DNA of 64,000 bases from Streptococcus downei MFe28 (GTDB lineage Bacteria > Bacillota > Bacilli > Lactobacillales > Streptococcaceae). A program made the translations under genes and the position numbers. Of this stretch, positions 18,155-27,351 are shown piece by piece. The DNA lies in NCBI RefSeq assembly GCF_900459175.1, contig NZ_UHFA01000002.1, positions 682,001 to 746,000 of the forward strand. Direction: 5' to 3'. Each line of letters opens with the position of its first letter. Positions within the stretch are counted from its first letter, which is position 1. The notes under the pieces were generated by a model. The model was given only the letters and a program-made list of their open reading frames with translations, ran no database searches and had not been told where the DNA came from.

Positions 18155-18424
18155 ACTAAACTTTCGAGGATTTAAGAAAAATCAAGGGCCTGCTCTCTAG
18201 AGTGAGATTTAATCTAGCAGACTAAGTCTGCCTGAGCTAAAAATACGAAGGCAAGAGGAGTCAATCTTAGCAGAGGGCCGATCCATCAAGCGACGAATTC
18301 GCTCCACTACTTGACTTGGTAAGATTGATTTTCATTTTGTATCAATTGCAGAAAAAATAAGAAATCGAAAAATCCGGGCATGGTCTGTCGTTTCATCGGT
18401 CTATCTGACAGGGAACGGTTCATC
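18155..18424. repeat. Degenerate BOX-like spacer
   Basis: The tsaD-azlC gap holds no gene. It has a perfect palindrome GCAGACTAAGTCTGC (18217-18231), AGCGACGAATTCGCT, and CAATCTTA (about 18262) paired with TAAGATTG (about 18321), followed by GATTTTCATTTTGTATC, which resembles the right end of the BOX elements elsewhere in the window. It is likely a decayed BOX-type element. Confidence 0.4.
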
Positions 18425-18453
18425 TTGCCTTGGTTTTTCTTCTTTGCTATAAT
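18425..18453 (+). promoter_or_regulatory. azlCD promoter
   Basis: TTGCCT (18425-18430), a 17-base spacer and TATAAT (18448-18453) lie 36 bases before azlC. Confidence 0.75.
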
Positions 18454-18489
18454 GATAGAATATTCTAAAAATTGAAAGAAGTTGAGGGC

Positions 18490-19188
18490 ATGCAAGAAAA
18501 AGGATTTAGAGAAGGGCTAAGCGATGCCCTGCCGACGGCTCTGGGCTACATTTCGATAGGAATCGCCTTTGGGGTTGTTGCTTCTTCTGCAGGTTTATCG
18601 GCCATAGAGGTTGGTTTGATGAGTCTTCTTATTTATGGTGGTTCGGCCCAGTTTGCTATGGTGGCTATGCTTGTTTCAGGAGCAGACCTGTTGACCATTA
18701 CCCTGACGGTTTTCTTGATTAACCTAAGAAATATGCTGATGAGCCTCCATGCAACGACCATCTTTACCAAGACTCCCTTCTTTCAAAATCTTCTTATGGC
18801 CAGCTTGATTACCGATGAAAGCTATGGGGTTCTATTAGGGGAACATGTCCACCATAAGTCCATTACAGCTGCCTGGATGCACGGCAATAATGTGATTGGC
18901 TACTTGGCCTGGTTTCTATCAACTGTCGTCGGTACCTTGATGGGAAAACTGATCCCAGATCCACAAGTTCTGGGCTTGGATTTTGCCCTGATTGCTATGT
19001 TTTTAGGACTATTAATCTTCCAATTCACGGCAATGATTTCTGAAGGGATAAGAAAGCTCTGTTTAATCCTATTGGCAGTTGCCATCAGCTACCTGCTCTT
19101 GACAATGGTCCTTAGTTCCTCTTTAGCAGTTCTTTTGTCTACCTTGATTGGCTGTAGCTTGGGGGTGATTTTAGATGGCCAGCACTAG
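18490..19188 (+). CDS. azlC: Branched-chain amino acid exporter subunit AzlC
   Basis: AzlC is the large subunit of a two-component branched-chain amino acid exporter. The 232-residue membrane protein begins KGFREGLSDALPTALGYISIGIAFG, the family signature, and contains about seven hydrophobic stretches with the conserved YGGSAQFA near 50. The frame opens at TTG 18472, but ATG 18490 after GAAGTTGAGGG fits family length. Its last 14 bases overlap azlD, so expression is coupled. Confidence 0.9.
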   Translation: MQEKGFREGLSDALPTALGYISIGIAFGVVASSAGLSAIEVGLMSLLIYGGSAQFAMVAMLVSGADLLTITLTVFLINLRNMLMSLHATTIFTKTPFFQNLLMASLITDESYGVLLGEHVHHKSITAAWMHGNNVIGYLAWFLSTVVGTLMGKLIPDPQVLGLDFALIAMFLGLLIFQFTAMISEGIRKLCLILLAVAISYLLLTMVLSSSLAVLLSTLIGCSLGVILDGQH

Positions 19189-19501
19189 TTTTGTTATTAT
19201 AGCTATCCTACTGGGGTTTGTTGTGACCTGGATTCCTCGGGTTGCTCCCTTTGTCTTGGTTAAATACCGAGGCCTGCCGGATATTGTGGTCCATTTTTTA
19301 AAATACCTGCCGGTCACTATTCTTTTTGCCTTGACCCTGTCTAGCCTCTTTACTAGTAAGCCAGGCCACCTTCCTCAGCTAAATGTTTTGGAGGCCTTAG
19401 CTAGCTTGCCCACCCTATTTGTTGCCATTCGGACAAAAAATCTCCTCTATGCAGTTTTGACAGGGATAGTCAGCTTGGCCCTCCTGCGTTTGATTTTTTA
19501 A
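19175..19501 (+). CDS. azlD: Branched-chain amino acid exporter subunit AzlD
   Basis: AzlD is the small partner of AzlC. The 108-residue protein has four hydrophobic segments (about 4-24, 42-60, 68-83 and 87-105) and the family pattern VTWIPRVAPFVLVK near 15-28 followed by LKYLPVTILFAL. Its start lies inside the azlC 3' end (14-base overlap). nth follows after a short gap. Confidence 0.88.
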   Translation: MASTSFVIIAILLGFVVTWIPRVAPFVLVKYRGLPDIVVHFLKYLPVTILFALTLSSLFTSKPGHLPQLNVLEALASLPTLFVAIRTKNLLYAVLTGIVSLALLRLIF

Positions 19502-19546
19502 AAGGTCTAAGTAGGGCTAGTCAGAAAAATGGAAAGTGAGACTTTT

Positions 19547-20179
19547 ATGGTTTTATCGAAAAAGCGGGCGCGAAAGGTGATTGAGGAAATTATTGCCCTC
19601 TACCCCCATGCTAAGCCAAGTTTGAATTTTACCAACCACTTTGAACTGTTGGTGGCGGTTATGTTGTCGGCTCAAACGACAGATGCTGCTGTAAATCAGG
19701 TGACCCCAGCTCTCTTTAAGGCTTATCCCAGCCCTGAGGCAATGGCTCAGGCTAGTGAAGCTGATTTGGCCAAGTACATTTCTCGCCTGGGGCTCTATCG
19801 CAATAAGGCCAAATACTTAAAGAAATGTGCCCAGCAGTTGGTTGAAGATTTCGGAGGTCAGGTACCTCATACAAGAAAGGAATTAGAGAATCTGGCTGGA
19901 GTGGGGCGAAAGACTGCTAATGTGGTCATGAGTGTTGGCTTTGGTATTTCAGCCTTTGCCGTTGATACTCACGTGGAGCGGATTTGCAAGCACCATGAAA
20001 TCGTCAAAAAATCCGCCAGCCCACTTGAAGTGGAAAGGCGGGTGATGAAGGTTCTGCCACGCGAAGAGTGGCTACCAGCCCATCAAGCCATGATCCTCTT
20101 TGGGCGTGAAGTTTGCCATCCTAAAAATCCGGAATGCCACAACTACCCTCAGCTTTATGATTTTTCTGAGACCCAATAA
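19547..20179 (+). CDS. nth: Endonuclease III, with two of four cluster cysteines missing
   Basis: A DNA glycosylase/AP lyase removing oxidised pyrimidines in base excision repair. The 210-residue product has the helix-hairpin-helix LAGVGRKTANVV (catalytic Lys in GRKTAN, near 117) and the catalytic Asp in FAVDTHVERI near 137. The C-terminal [4Fe-4S] motif C-x6-C-x2-C-x5-C is reduced to C-x6-C-x2-Y-x5-F in CHPKNPECHNYPQLYDF, so the cluster is presumably absent. An in-frame ATG at 19529 is possible; 19547 matches the family N-terminus. It lies directly after azlD and before a broken aldolase gene. Confidence 0.9.
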   Translation: MVLSKKRARKVIEEIIALYPHAKPSLNFTNHFELLVAVMLSAQTTDAAVNQVTPALFKAYPSPEAMAQASEADLAKYISRLGLYRNKAKYLKKCAQQLVEDFGGQVPHTRKELENLAGVGRKTANVVMSVGFGISAFAVDTHVERICKHHEIVKKSASPLEVERRVMKVLPREEWLPAHQAMILFGREVCHPKNPECHNYPQLYDFSETQ

Positions 20180-20232
20180 GGCCTATATGACAGCCATATT
20201 TTCTAGCGGTTATAGAAAGGACTGACACTTCA

Positions 20233-21261
20233 ATGCTACATTTTGAAAACGACTACAATGAAGGGGTCCACCCTAAACTCTTAGAGGCCTTGACCAAGAC
20301 AAACGGTGAGAATCTTGCGGGCTACGGTCTGGACACCTATAGCGAAAAAGCCAGTCAAAAAATTAAGGATGCCTGTCAGGCACCAGATGCCCAGTTTTTT
20401 TTTCCTAACGGGTGGAACCCAGACCAATCAGGTTGTTATTGACAGCATGCTGGCTTCTTATGAGGGGGTCGTAGCTGCTCAGACAGGTCACATTTCTGTC
20501 CATGAGGCGCGGGGGCCATTGAATACACCGGTCACAAGGTGCTGACGCTTCCGCATGAAAATGGGAAAATTTTTGCCAAGGATGTCAAACAGACCTTGGA
20601 AGATTTCTATGCGGATGGAAATCAAGAGCACATGGTTTATCCAGGCATGGTTTATATCTCTCACCCGACTGAATATGGGGCCCTCTATAGCAAGGCTGAG
20701 TTGACAGAACTGGCTCAACTTTGTCGCTCTTATAAAATTCCTCTCTTCCTAGATGGAGCTAGGTTAGGCTATGGTCTGGCGGCTGAAGCTACTGATCTCG
20801 ACCTGCCAACCATTGCCCAGTTGACAGATGTTTTCTATATCGGTGGGACCAAGATGGGTGCCCTTATCGGCGAAGCAGTCGTTTTCCCCCATGCCAATAT
20901 GCCTAAACGCTTTAACACCATGGTTAAGCAACACGGTGCTCTCCTAGCTAAGGGACGGATTTTGGGCATTCAGTTTGACCAATTCTTTAGCGATAATCTC
21001 TATTTAGAAATCGGGAAAGAAGCCCTGCGACTGGCCGCCCAACTCAAGAATATTTTGCAGGATAAGGGGTATCAATTCTTTTACCAATCTCCAACCAACC
21101 AACAATTTGTCATTGTTGAGAATAATCGCTTAGAAGCATTAGGGAAAAAATTAGTCTATAGCTTCTGGGGAAAATATGACGATAACCAGACCGTCATTCG
21201 GCTGGCCACCAGTTGGTCTACAACCCAGGAAGATATCGATCAATTAAAAGAAATTTTATAA
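20233..21261 (+). pseudogene. ltaE: Low-specificity L-threonine aldolase, frameshifted
   Basis: A PLP enzyme splitting threonine and allo-threonine into glycine and acetaldehyde. The whole gene is present (about 341 codons: MLHFENDYNEGVHPKLLEAL at the start, PLP lysine in GGTKMGAL), but two frame changes interrupt it. One extra T in the run at 20395-20403 shifts the frame within QFFFLTGGTQTN. Two extra bases near 20506-20512 (GAGGCGCGGGGG where GAGGCGGGGG is expected) restore the original frame. The shifted segment meets stops, so only a product starting at 20539 or a truncated 69-residue product could be made. Sequencing error in the T run cannot be excluded, but the second change is independent. 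Confidence 0.85.
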
Positions 21262-21267
21262 GAAATT

Positions 21268-21296
21268 AGAGTGGCTGATGAGGCCGCTCTTTTTTA
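21268..21296 (+). terminator. Terminator after ltaE
   Basis: AGAGTGGC pairs with GCCGCTCT and is followed by TTTTT. Confidence 0.75.
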
Positions 21297-21403
21297 GGTT
21301 CTTGTCAGTTGTGATGAGTAACAAGGTTTCAAGCTTGTGAAACAAGCAAATGTCCCTGCATAGACTAGCTCCAGTGTTTGCTGTCCTAGTATTCTAAATT
21401 AAA

Positions 21404-21428
21404 TAAAAAAAGCAGCCGCTAGGGCTGC
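21404..21428 (-). terminator. Minus-strand terminator downstream of the BaiN-like gene
   Basis: GCAGCC (21412-21417) pairs with GGCTGC (21423-21428); on the minus strand a run of seven T follows. It lies about 125 bases past the stop of the flavoprotein gene. Confidence 0.6.
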
Positions 21429-21551
21429 AAAGGGTTTGAATAAGAAGAATTGTGAGATTATTATATTCAATCCTACTAAAAACACGCTTAATTAAAACTG
21501 TTAGAAAACTTAATTTTTAACTTATTTAAGAAAAGACCGAATTACTCCCTC

Positions 21552-23061
<1,510 letters not shown>

Positions 23062-23298
23062 ATGAATACGGTAACCTTGAATTCAATGGCATTTGATAAC
23101 TTTGAAGTAACAAATGCGAAATTTCTAGCTGAAAGTGTTGGAGGAGTTAATGAAGTAGTGGCAGGGAGTGCATGTGCAATGGCACTTGGTTTTGTTGGTA
23201 CAGCGATTCTTGCAGGTTCAGGACCTGTAGGTTGGGCGACTCTTGCTTTAGCTTATGCTTGTGATGGTGTAGCTATTGCTGCTCTTAATGATAAATAA
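23062..23298 (+). CDS. Class IIb bacteriocin-like peptide 1
   Basis: A 78-residue precursor. The 28-residue leader ends in a double glycine (FLAESVGG) and is followed by a 50-residue mature region rich in Gly/Ala with a hydrophobic helix, two cysteines and GSGPVGW. The leader shares the layout M-T-TL-AFD-FEV with the next gene and resembles NlmA/Blp leaders. It would be cut and exported by a peptidase-containing ABC transporter, none of which is encoded nearby. The frame opens at 23044; ATG 23062 after AAAGAGGAGAATTT is the better start. A pair with the next peptide is inferred from equal leaders and adjacency. Confidence 0.8.
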   Translation: MNTVTLNSMAFDNFEVTNAKFLAESVGGVNEVVAGSACAMALGFVGTAILAGSGPVGWATLALAYACDGVAIAALNDK

Positions 23299-23336
23299 GT
23301 TTCTCTGATTATTACTAGGTAAATGGAGGTATTATA

Positions 23337-23573
23337 ATGACAACAATAACATTGGATACAAAAGCATTTGACACATTTGAGGTAGTAGAAGATGACCAAC
23401 TTTCTGATACTACAGGTGGTTATAGTAAATACGATATTACAATTAGTGGCATAACTGCACTAGGGTATGGGTTTGCAGCTTTTGGTGCGTTGGCTTGCCC
23501 TCCAGCTGCCTTAGCCTTTGTAGCTGCTGAGGGAATTCAAGGTGCCATCACCGCTTATATGGCCTATCGTTGA
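23337..23573 (+). CDS. Class IIb bacteriocin-like peptide 2
   Basis: A second 78-residue precursor with a 28-residue leader ending QLSDTTGG and a 50-residue mature part starting YSKYDITISG, with glycine-spaced hydrophobic stretch GITALGYGFAAFGAL and one or more helix-promoting Ala runs. Leader length and pattern match peptide 1, which supports a two-peptide bacteriocin. Start follows AAATGGAGGTATTATA. It is 38 bases after peptide 1 and 4 bases before a small membrane protein, so the three are one transcript. Confidence 0.8.
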   Translation: MTTITLDTKAFDTFEVVEDDQLSDTTGGYSKYDITISGITALGYGFAAFGALACPPAALAFVAAEGIQGAITAYMAYR

Positions 23574-23577
23574 GTTT

Positions 23578-23739
23578 ATGAAGAAAATAAATAAAAAATT
23601 ATTGCTGTTGGGAAGGTTACTGGCTTCTGGTGCGCCTTTTCTCATTCTATGGCCATATTCGAAGTTGCTTGCAGTATTACTGGTTATTCTACTAATCGGT
23701 TTTAATATTTTTTTGTATTTTTATGAAGGTTCAGAATAG
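23578..23739 (+). CDS. Small membrane protein, likely immunity protein
   Basis: A 53-residue protein with a lysine-rich N-terminus (MKKINKKLLLL) and two hydrophobic segments (about 7-22 and 27-47). No homologue family is recognised. Its position 4 bases behind the second bacteriocin peptide, its size and its membrane nature are typical of Blp/Nlm-type immunity proteins. Start ATG 23578 lies in the stop region of the preceding gene (TTGAG serves as a weak ribosome site). The frame also opens at 23542 inside the peptide gene, which is less likely. Confidence 0.6.
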   Translation: MKKINKKLLLLGRLLASGAPFLILWPYSKLLAVLLVILLIGFNIFLYFYEGSE

Positions 23740-23771
23740 AAATATCATCTTCTTAGAAAATATTAAAGACT

Positions 23772-23786
23772 AATTTTCAGAAAATA
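23772..23786. promoter_or_regulatory. CodY-like motif downstream of the bacteriocin genes
   Basis: AATTTTCAGAAAATA matches 14 of 15 CodY positions. It lies after the last gene of the cassette and before its terminator, where its function is unclear; it could be chance in AT-rich sequence. Confidence 0.35.
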
Positions 23787-23814
23787 CTTTATTTTGTTTA
23801 TTAATTTTCACTCT

Positions 23815-23854
23815 GAAATGTGCACAATAATATCTTATTGTGCGCATTTCTTTA
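23815..23854 (+). terminator. Bacteriocin cassette terminator and intron target
   Basis: GAAATGTGCACAATAA (23815-23830) pairs with TTATTGTGCGCATTTC (23835-23850) across a 4-base loop with one G-T pair; TTTATG follows. The group II intron starts at the end of this tail. Confidence 0.8.
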
Positions 23855-23856
23855 TG

Positions 23857-24824
23857 GTACGACGGACATACCGTACATTTGAGGTGAAAGTCCCATGTGA
23901 CACCTGCTATCGGTGAATCCAATAGCGCCCCTTCATATTGGCTATCATGAGGTAGCAGGGAGAGGAAGAGATAGCGAAATCAAGTCATTACGAATAGAAA
24001 CGTGATACTAAGGCGCCTATAGCGGATAAGGTGGTCATAAACACTAAAGCTCCAAAAGGTAATCGTAACCTATAGTCGTAAATCACAAGTGTAACCGAGA
24101 AAAGATGTTGGACTTATCCCGTGAGGTCTCATGAGCGTCATTCTGACGTAGTAACAACGAATCATGAGAAGTCAGCCGAAGCTATAGTAGGATGAAACTT
24201 CTGTAATATAAGTGGAGCGAAGGGTTGACCCCTTAACCTTCACTTGTGTCTGTAAAACTAGCGGTCTGATAGGGCTGAAAACAGTCACGTATTGGCTAGC
24301 GGACAACTCACCAATATAAGCAGATGTCCCTCAGACACCGAAACAACCAAGGATACGCACCTGTCACAACTACTAGATAAGATTTTATCTCGAGACAATA
24401 TGTTAGAAGCCTACACCCAAGTAAAATCCAATAAGGGTTCAGTTGGGGTTTCCCTTGACGAGATAGAGGTTTATCTCCGCCAACACTGGCGAGGACCGAA
24501 GCAACTGATAAACTGATAAAGGAAAGCTAGTATAAACCACAGCCGGTACTTCAGGGGGCTAGGTACAAGTTAGGTATTCCGACCGTTATGGACAGGCTTA
24601 TCCAACAAGCCATAGTCCAAGTTATTAGAGTACCTCAAAGATGGTTACGAGTGGATTGTAGCCATCGACCTAGAGACATTCTTTGATACTGTATTGTACG
24701 AGAACTGGTTTCTTGCTTAGATTATTATTTAGAACTACATGCGTTAAAGGTTAATTGAACCGCCTTTACTAGAGAGGCATGTACGGTGGTGTGAGAGGGA
24801 CTATTCGTTAAACTCTACTCGATT
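23857..24824 (+). mobile_element. Group II intron, decayed and internally deleted
   Basis: The 5' end GTACGACGGACATACCGTAC followed by GAGGTGAAAGTCCC is typical of bacterial group II introns. The 3' part has a domain V-like GAACCGCC...GTACGGTGGTGTGAGAGG at about 24759-24798 and a CTACTCGATT end at about 24815-24824. The element is about 970 bases where intact ones are about 2 kb, because most of the reverse transcriptase gene is lost. It sits immediately after a terminator hairpin, as class C introns do. The exact boundaries are estimates. Confidence 0.8.
24292..24710 (+). pseudogene. Group II intron reverse transcriptase/maturase remnant
   Basis: The N-terminus is readable for 74 codons (QLLDKILSRDNMLEAY, then QVKSNKGSVGVSLDEIEVYLRQHWR), matching LtrA-type proteins. 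In shifted frames fragments like RLIQQAIVQVI and DGYEWIVAIDLETFFDTV continue up to about 24690, after which the gene breaks off. The YADD catalytic region, maturase domain and any endonuclease domain are missing, so no mobility protein can be made. Confidence 0.8.
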
Positions 24825-24851
24825 GTTTGCTGGTGCGTTTTCCTGTCTAAA

Positions 24852-24880
24852 TTGACAGTCAAAGCCTATTATGATACTAT
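24852..24880 (+). promoter_or_regulatory. rocS promoter
   Basis: TTGACA (24852-24857), a 17-base spacer and TACTAT (24875-24880) lie 33 bases before rocS. It starts about 28 bases after the intron 3' end. Confidence 0.75.
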
Positions 24881-24913
24881 TTTAGGAGAAATTTCGGATA
24901 AAAAGAGGACCTT

Positions 24914-25426
24914 ATGGCTATTGAAAAAACAGTCAGTGAATTAGCTGAGATTCTTGGTGTCAGTCGCCAAGCCGTCAACAATCGGGTAAAATCCTTACCT
25001 GAAGAATTTGTCGGGAAAAATGAAAAGGGCGTGACGGTTGTTAACCGAGATGGCCTAATCAAGCTGGAAGAGATTTATAAGAAGACCATCTTTGAGGATG
25101 AACCAGTCAGCGAAGAGACCAAGCAAAGAGAGCTGATGGAAATTCTGGTCGATGAGAAGAATGCAGAGATTGAACGTCTCTATAATCAACTCAAAGCTAA
25201 GGATGTCCAGCTGGCGTCCATGAATGAACAGCTTAATATCAAGGATGTGCAAATTGCTGAGAAGGATAAACAATTGGACCAGCAACAGCAGTTGACTCTG
25301 ACAGCCATGCAGGATAGTGAAAATCTTAAGCTGGAATTAGATGAGGCTCGCAATCAGGTTGAGGAGATTCAAATCCAGCAAGAGCAGGCTAAAAAAGGTT
25401 TCTTCGCTCGGATTTTTGGTCGTTAA
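24914..25426 (+). CDS. rocS: Chromosome segregation regulator RocS (DUF536)
   Basis: RocS in pneumococcus links the chromosome to the membrane and division control: its N-terminal helix-turn-helix binds DNA and a C-terminal amphipathic helix binds the membrane. The 170-residue product shows the HTH at about 6-30 (VSELAEILGVSRQAVNNRV), a KLEEIYKKTIFEDEPVS linker, a long heptad-like coiled coil at about 75-155 rich in KD-x-Q repeats, and the terminal GFFARIFGR amphipathic helix. Start follows AAAGAGGACCTT. It has its own promoter. The family call is strong from memory of the pneumococcal protein. Confidence 0.88.
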   Translation: MAIEKTVSELAEILGVSRQAVNNRVKSLPEEFVGKNEKGVTVVNRDGLIKLEEIYKKTIFEDEPVSEETKQRELMEILVDEKNAEIERLYNQLKAKDVQLASMNEQLNIKDVQIAEKDKQLDQQQQLTLTAMQDSENLKLELDEARNQVEEIQIQQEQAKKGFFARIFGR

Positions 25427-25488
25427 TCAGTGAATAATTTTCAGGTTAGAACAAGCGTTCTGGCCTCTTTTAATAGGTAAAGGTAAGT

Positions 25489-26079
25489 ATGGAAAAGTTA
25501 GAGAACTACATCGCTTTTGATTTGGAATTCAACACCGTAGCTGGGGTTAGCCACATTATCCAAGTATCGGCAGTTAAATTTGCTGGTCATGAGGAAGTTG
25601 CTCATTTTGACAGCTATGCCTACAGTTCGGTACCCTTGCAAAGTTTTATCAATGGCTTGACAGGAATTACGGCCGATAAAATTGCCAAGGCCCCTAAGTT
25701 GGAGCAGGTTTTGGCAGATTTTCGGACCTTTATTGGTGAGACTCCTCTGATTGGCTACAATGCTCTTAAGAGTGACTTGCCTCTCTTGGCCGAAAATGGT
25801 CTGGATTTGTCTGAACATTATAGGGTTGATGTCTTTGAACAAGCCTTTGAGCGTCGTAGTTTGGATCTCAATGGTATCGCCAATTTGCAACTGCATACGG
25901 TTGCTGAATTTTTAGGAATTTCCGGTCGCAGTCATGACAGCCTGGAGGATGCTCGCATGACTGCCCTAGTCTATGAAAAATTCTTAGAACTAGATGAGAA
26001 TAAAAGTTATCTGGACCAGAAAGAAGAAGTGGTAAGCGACAATCCTTTTGCTGCCTTGGGGGACTTATTTGAAGATTAA
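25489..26079 (+). CDS. DnaQ-like 3'-5' exonuclease
   Basis: A 196-residue DEDDh exonuclease: Asp and Glu in FDLEFN at about 10-15, GLTGIT near 58, Asp in NALKSDLPLL near 94, and the HDSLEDARMTA motif near 148-158 supplying the catalytic His and last Asp. It consists of the exonuclease domain plus a short acidic tail (NPFAALGDLFED). It resembles the proofreading domain of PolC as a stand-alone protein; its role (repair or RNA trimming) cannot be told. It lies 62 bases after rocS. Confidence 0.85.
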   Translation: MEKLENYIAFDLEFNTVAGVSHIIQVSAVKFAGHEEVAHFDSYAYSSVPLQSFINGLTGITADKIAKAPKLEQVLADFRTFIGETPLIGYNALKSDLPLLAENGLDLSEHYRVDVFEQAFERRSLDLNGIANLQLHTVAEFLGISGRSHDSLEDARMTALVYEKFLELDENKSYLDQKEEVVSDNPFAALGDLFED

Positions 26080-26236
26080 GTGGAAAAAAATAAAATCACC
26101 TAGGGTCAGGGCTTGCTAATGACGCTGGGTCATGCCCTAAAATAGCAGATGAACAAAGGAAAACAAACTAGAATTGTTAGGGTGCCCGCTCTAGTTTACT
26201 AGCCTGTTTTAATCTTTGTATCATATCTAAAAGGAG
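26080..26236. other. Spacer with hairpin before the MerR gene
   Basis: AAACTAGA (26165) pairs with TCTAGTTT (26190-26197) around a 17-base loop; TGACGCTGGGTCA is a second small hairpin. A clear promoter was not identified. Confidence 0.35.
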
Positions 26237-26245
26237 GTGACAGTC

Positions 26246-26965
26246 ATGTCTCAGACTTATTCCACAGGTGACTTGGCCAAGTTGGCTGGTGTTTCTGTCC
26301 GAACGGTTCAGTATTACGACAAGCGTGGTATTCTTGAGCCCTCCCAATTGAGCCAAGGTGGTCGGCGGATTTATTCAGAAAGCGATCTCGAACAACTCCA
26401 AATCATCTGCTTTTTGCGGGATCTAGATTTCTCAATTGAGCAAATCAAAAAGGTTATAGCAGAAGCAAATGCTAGTCAGGTTTTAACCATGTTGCTGGAG
26501 GATAATATTGCTAGTCTAAAGCAGGATATGGCCAAACGCAAAAGTCAACTTGACAGGTCTGTTAAGCTACTTGACACGCTCAAGGGCCAATCTGGCCAAA
26601 GCCTAAAGCTAGTCTCGGATATGACCATAGTCATGGATAATCAAAAGAATTGGCGTCGTTTGCAATTGAAGTGGTGGTCTTCAATGATAATTTCTGCAGG
26701 GGCTTATATCGCCCTAATGCTCTTTGTTCCTCAACCTTCGTGGTTGCAATGGACAGAGGGACTGCTCTTTATTATTTATTTCACTGGGCTTGTCCTTTAT
26801 TTCAGAAGGCAGTATGTCTATCTTTGTCCAAATTGTCATCAGCTCTTTGAGCCAAGTTTTAAAGAATTTGCCTGGGCAGGGCGTGCTCCCAGAACTCGCA
26901 AGCTGACCTGCCCTCATTGCCACAAGAAATCCTATTGTCTGGAATTGGCCAAGGAGAAGAAGTAG
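26246..26965 (+). CDS. Membrane-anchored MerR-family regulator with zinc ribbon
   Basis: A 239-residue protein of unusual layout. Residues 1-70 are a MerR winged helix (YSTGDLAKLAGVSVRTVQYYDKRGIL, then GGRRIYSESDLEQL). Residues 71-125 form a dimerising coiled coil. Two hydrophobic segments (about 142-162 and 168-186) follow, and then a cytoplasmic-type zinc ribbon with CPNCH and CPHCHKKSYC. This suggests a DNA-binding protein held at the membrane, perhaps sensing envelope stress or metal. AAAGGAGGTGACAGTC sets ATG 26246. No partner gene is adjacent. Confidence 0.8.
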   Translation: MSQTYSTGDLAKLAGVSVRTVQYYDKRGILEPSQLSQGGRRIYSESDLEQLQIICFLRDLDFSIEQIKKVIAEANASQVLTMLLEDNIASLKQDMAKRKSQLDRSVKLLDTLKGQSGQSLKLVSDMTIVMDNQKNWRRLQLKWWSSMIISAGAYIALMLFVPQPSWLQWTEGLLFIIYFTGLVLYFRRQYVYLCPNCHQLFEPSFKEFAWAGRAPRTRKLTCPHCHKKSYCLELAKEKK

Positions 26966-26973
26966 GATAAACA

Positions 26974-27008
26974 AAAATACCGCTGGATTCTCGTCCGGCG
27001 GTGTTTTT
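26974..27008. terminator. Terminator between MerR gene and ybaB
   Basis: ACCGCTGG pairs with CCGGCGGT around ATTCTCGT, with an A run on the left and a T run on the right. Confidence 0.7.
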
Positions 27009-27051
27009 ATCTGTATATGGCAGGGGTGTGCCTAACCTGATTGATAGCCTA

Positions 27052-27351
27052 TTAGAAAGGCAATTTACCAGCAAAGGCTCCCATGGTTTTCTTGGTTGCT
27101 GCATCAATTTGCTCTAGGGCATCATTGATAGCCTGGCTGGTCATATCCTGCAAGGTTTCGATGTCTTCAGGGTCAACGACAGCTTCCTTGAAGTCAATGC
27201 TGACCAATTTCTTGTCACCGGTGAAGCTTGCCACAACGAGGTCTTGAGCTGACTTGCCAACAAATTCTTGGGCAGCCAATTCTCCCTGTTTTTGCTCCAT
27301 TTGCTTTTGCAGCTTCTGAGCCTGCTTCATCATATTTTGCATATTCATCAT
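27052..27351 (-). CDS. YbaB/EbfC nucleoid-associated protein
   Basis: A 99-residue DNA-binding protein of the YbaB/EbfC family, which forms tweezer-like dimers and is usually beside dnaX or recR, though not here. Features are the N-terminal [20 protein letters not shown] helix, a central beta sheet and the [17 protein letters not shown] helix. It is monocistronic on the minus strand; AGAAAATCTT before the start has only a weak ribosome site (GAAAGGAATC lies 9 bases further out). Confidence 0.9.
   Translation of the reverse strand: MMNMQNMMKQAQKLQKQMEQKQGELAAQEFVGKSAQDLVVASFTGDKKLVSIDFKEAVVDPEDIETLQDMTSQAINDALEQIDAATKKTMGAFAGKLPF

Noticed and set aside
23989..23996. TACGAATA, the late-competence (ComX) box
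   Set aside because: It lies within the group II intron and no competence gene follows, so an 8-base chance match is more likely.
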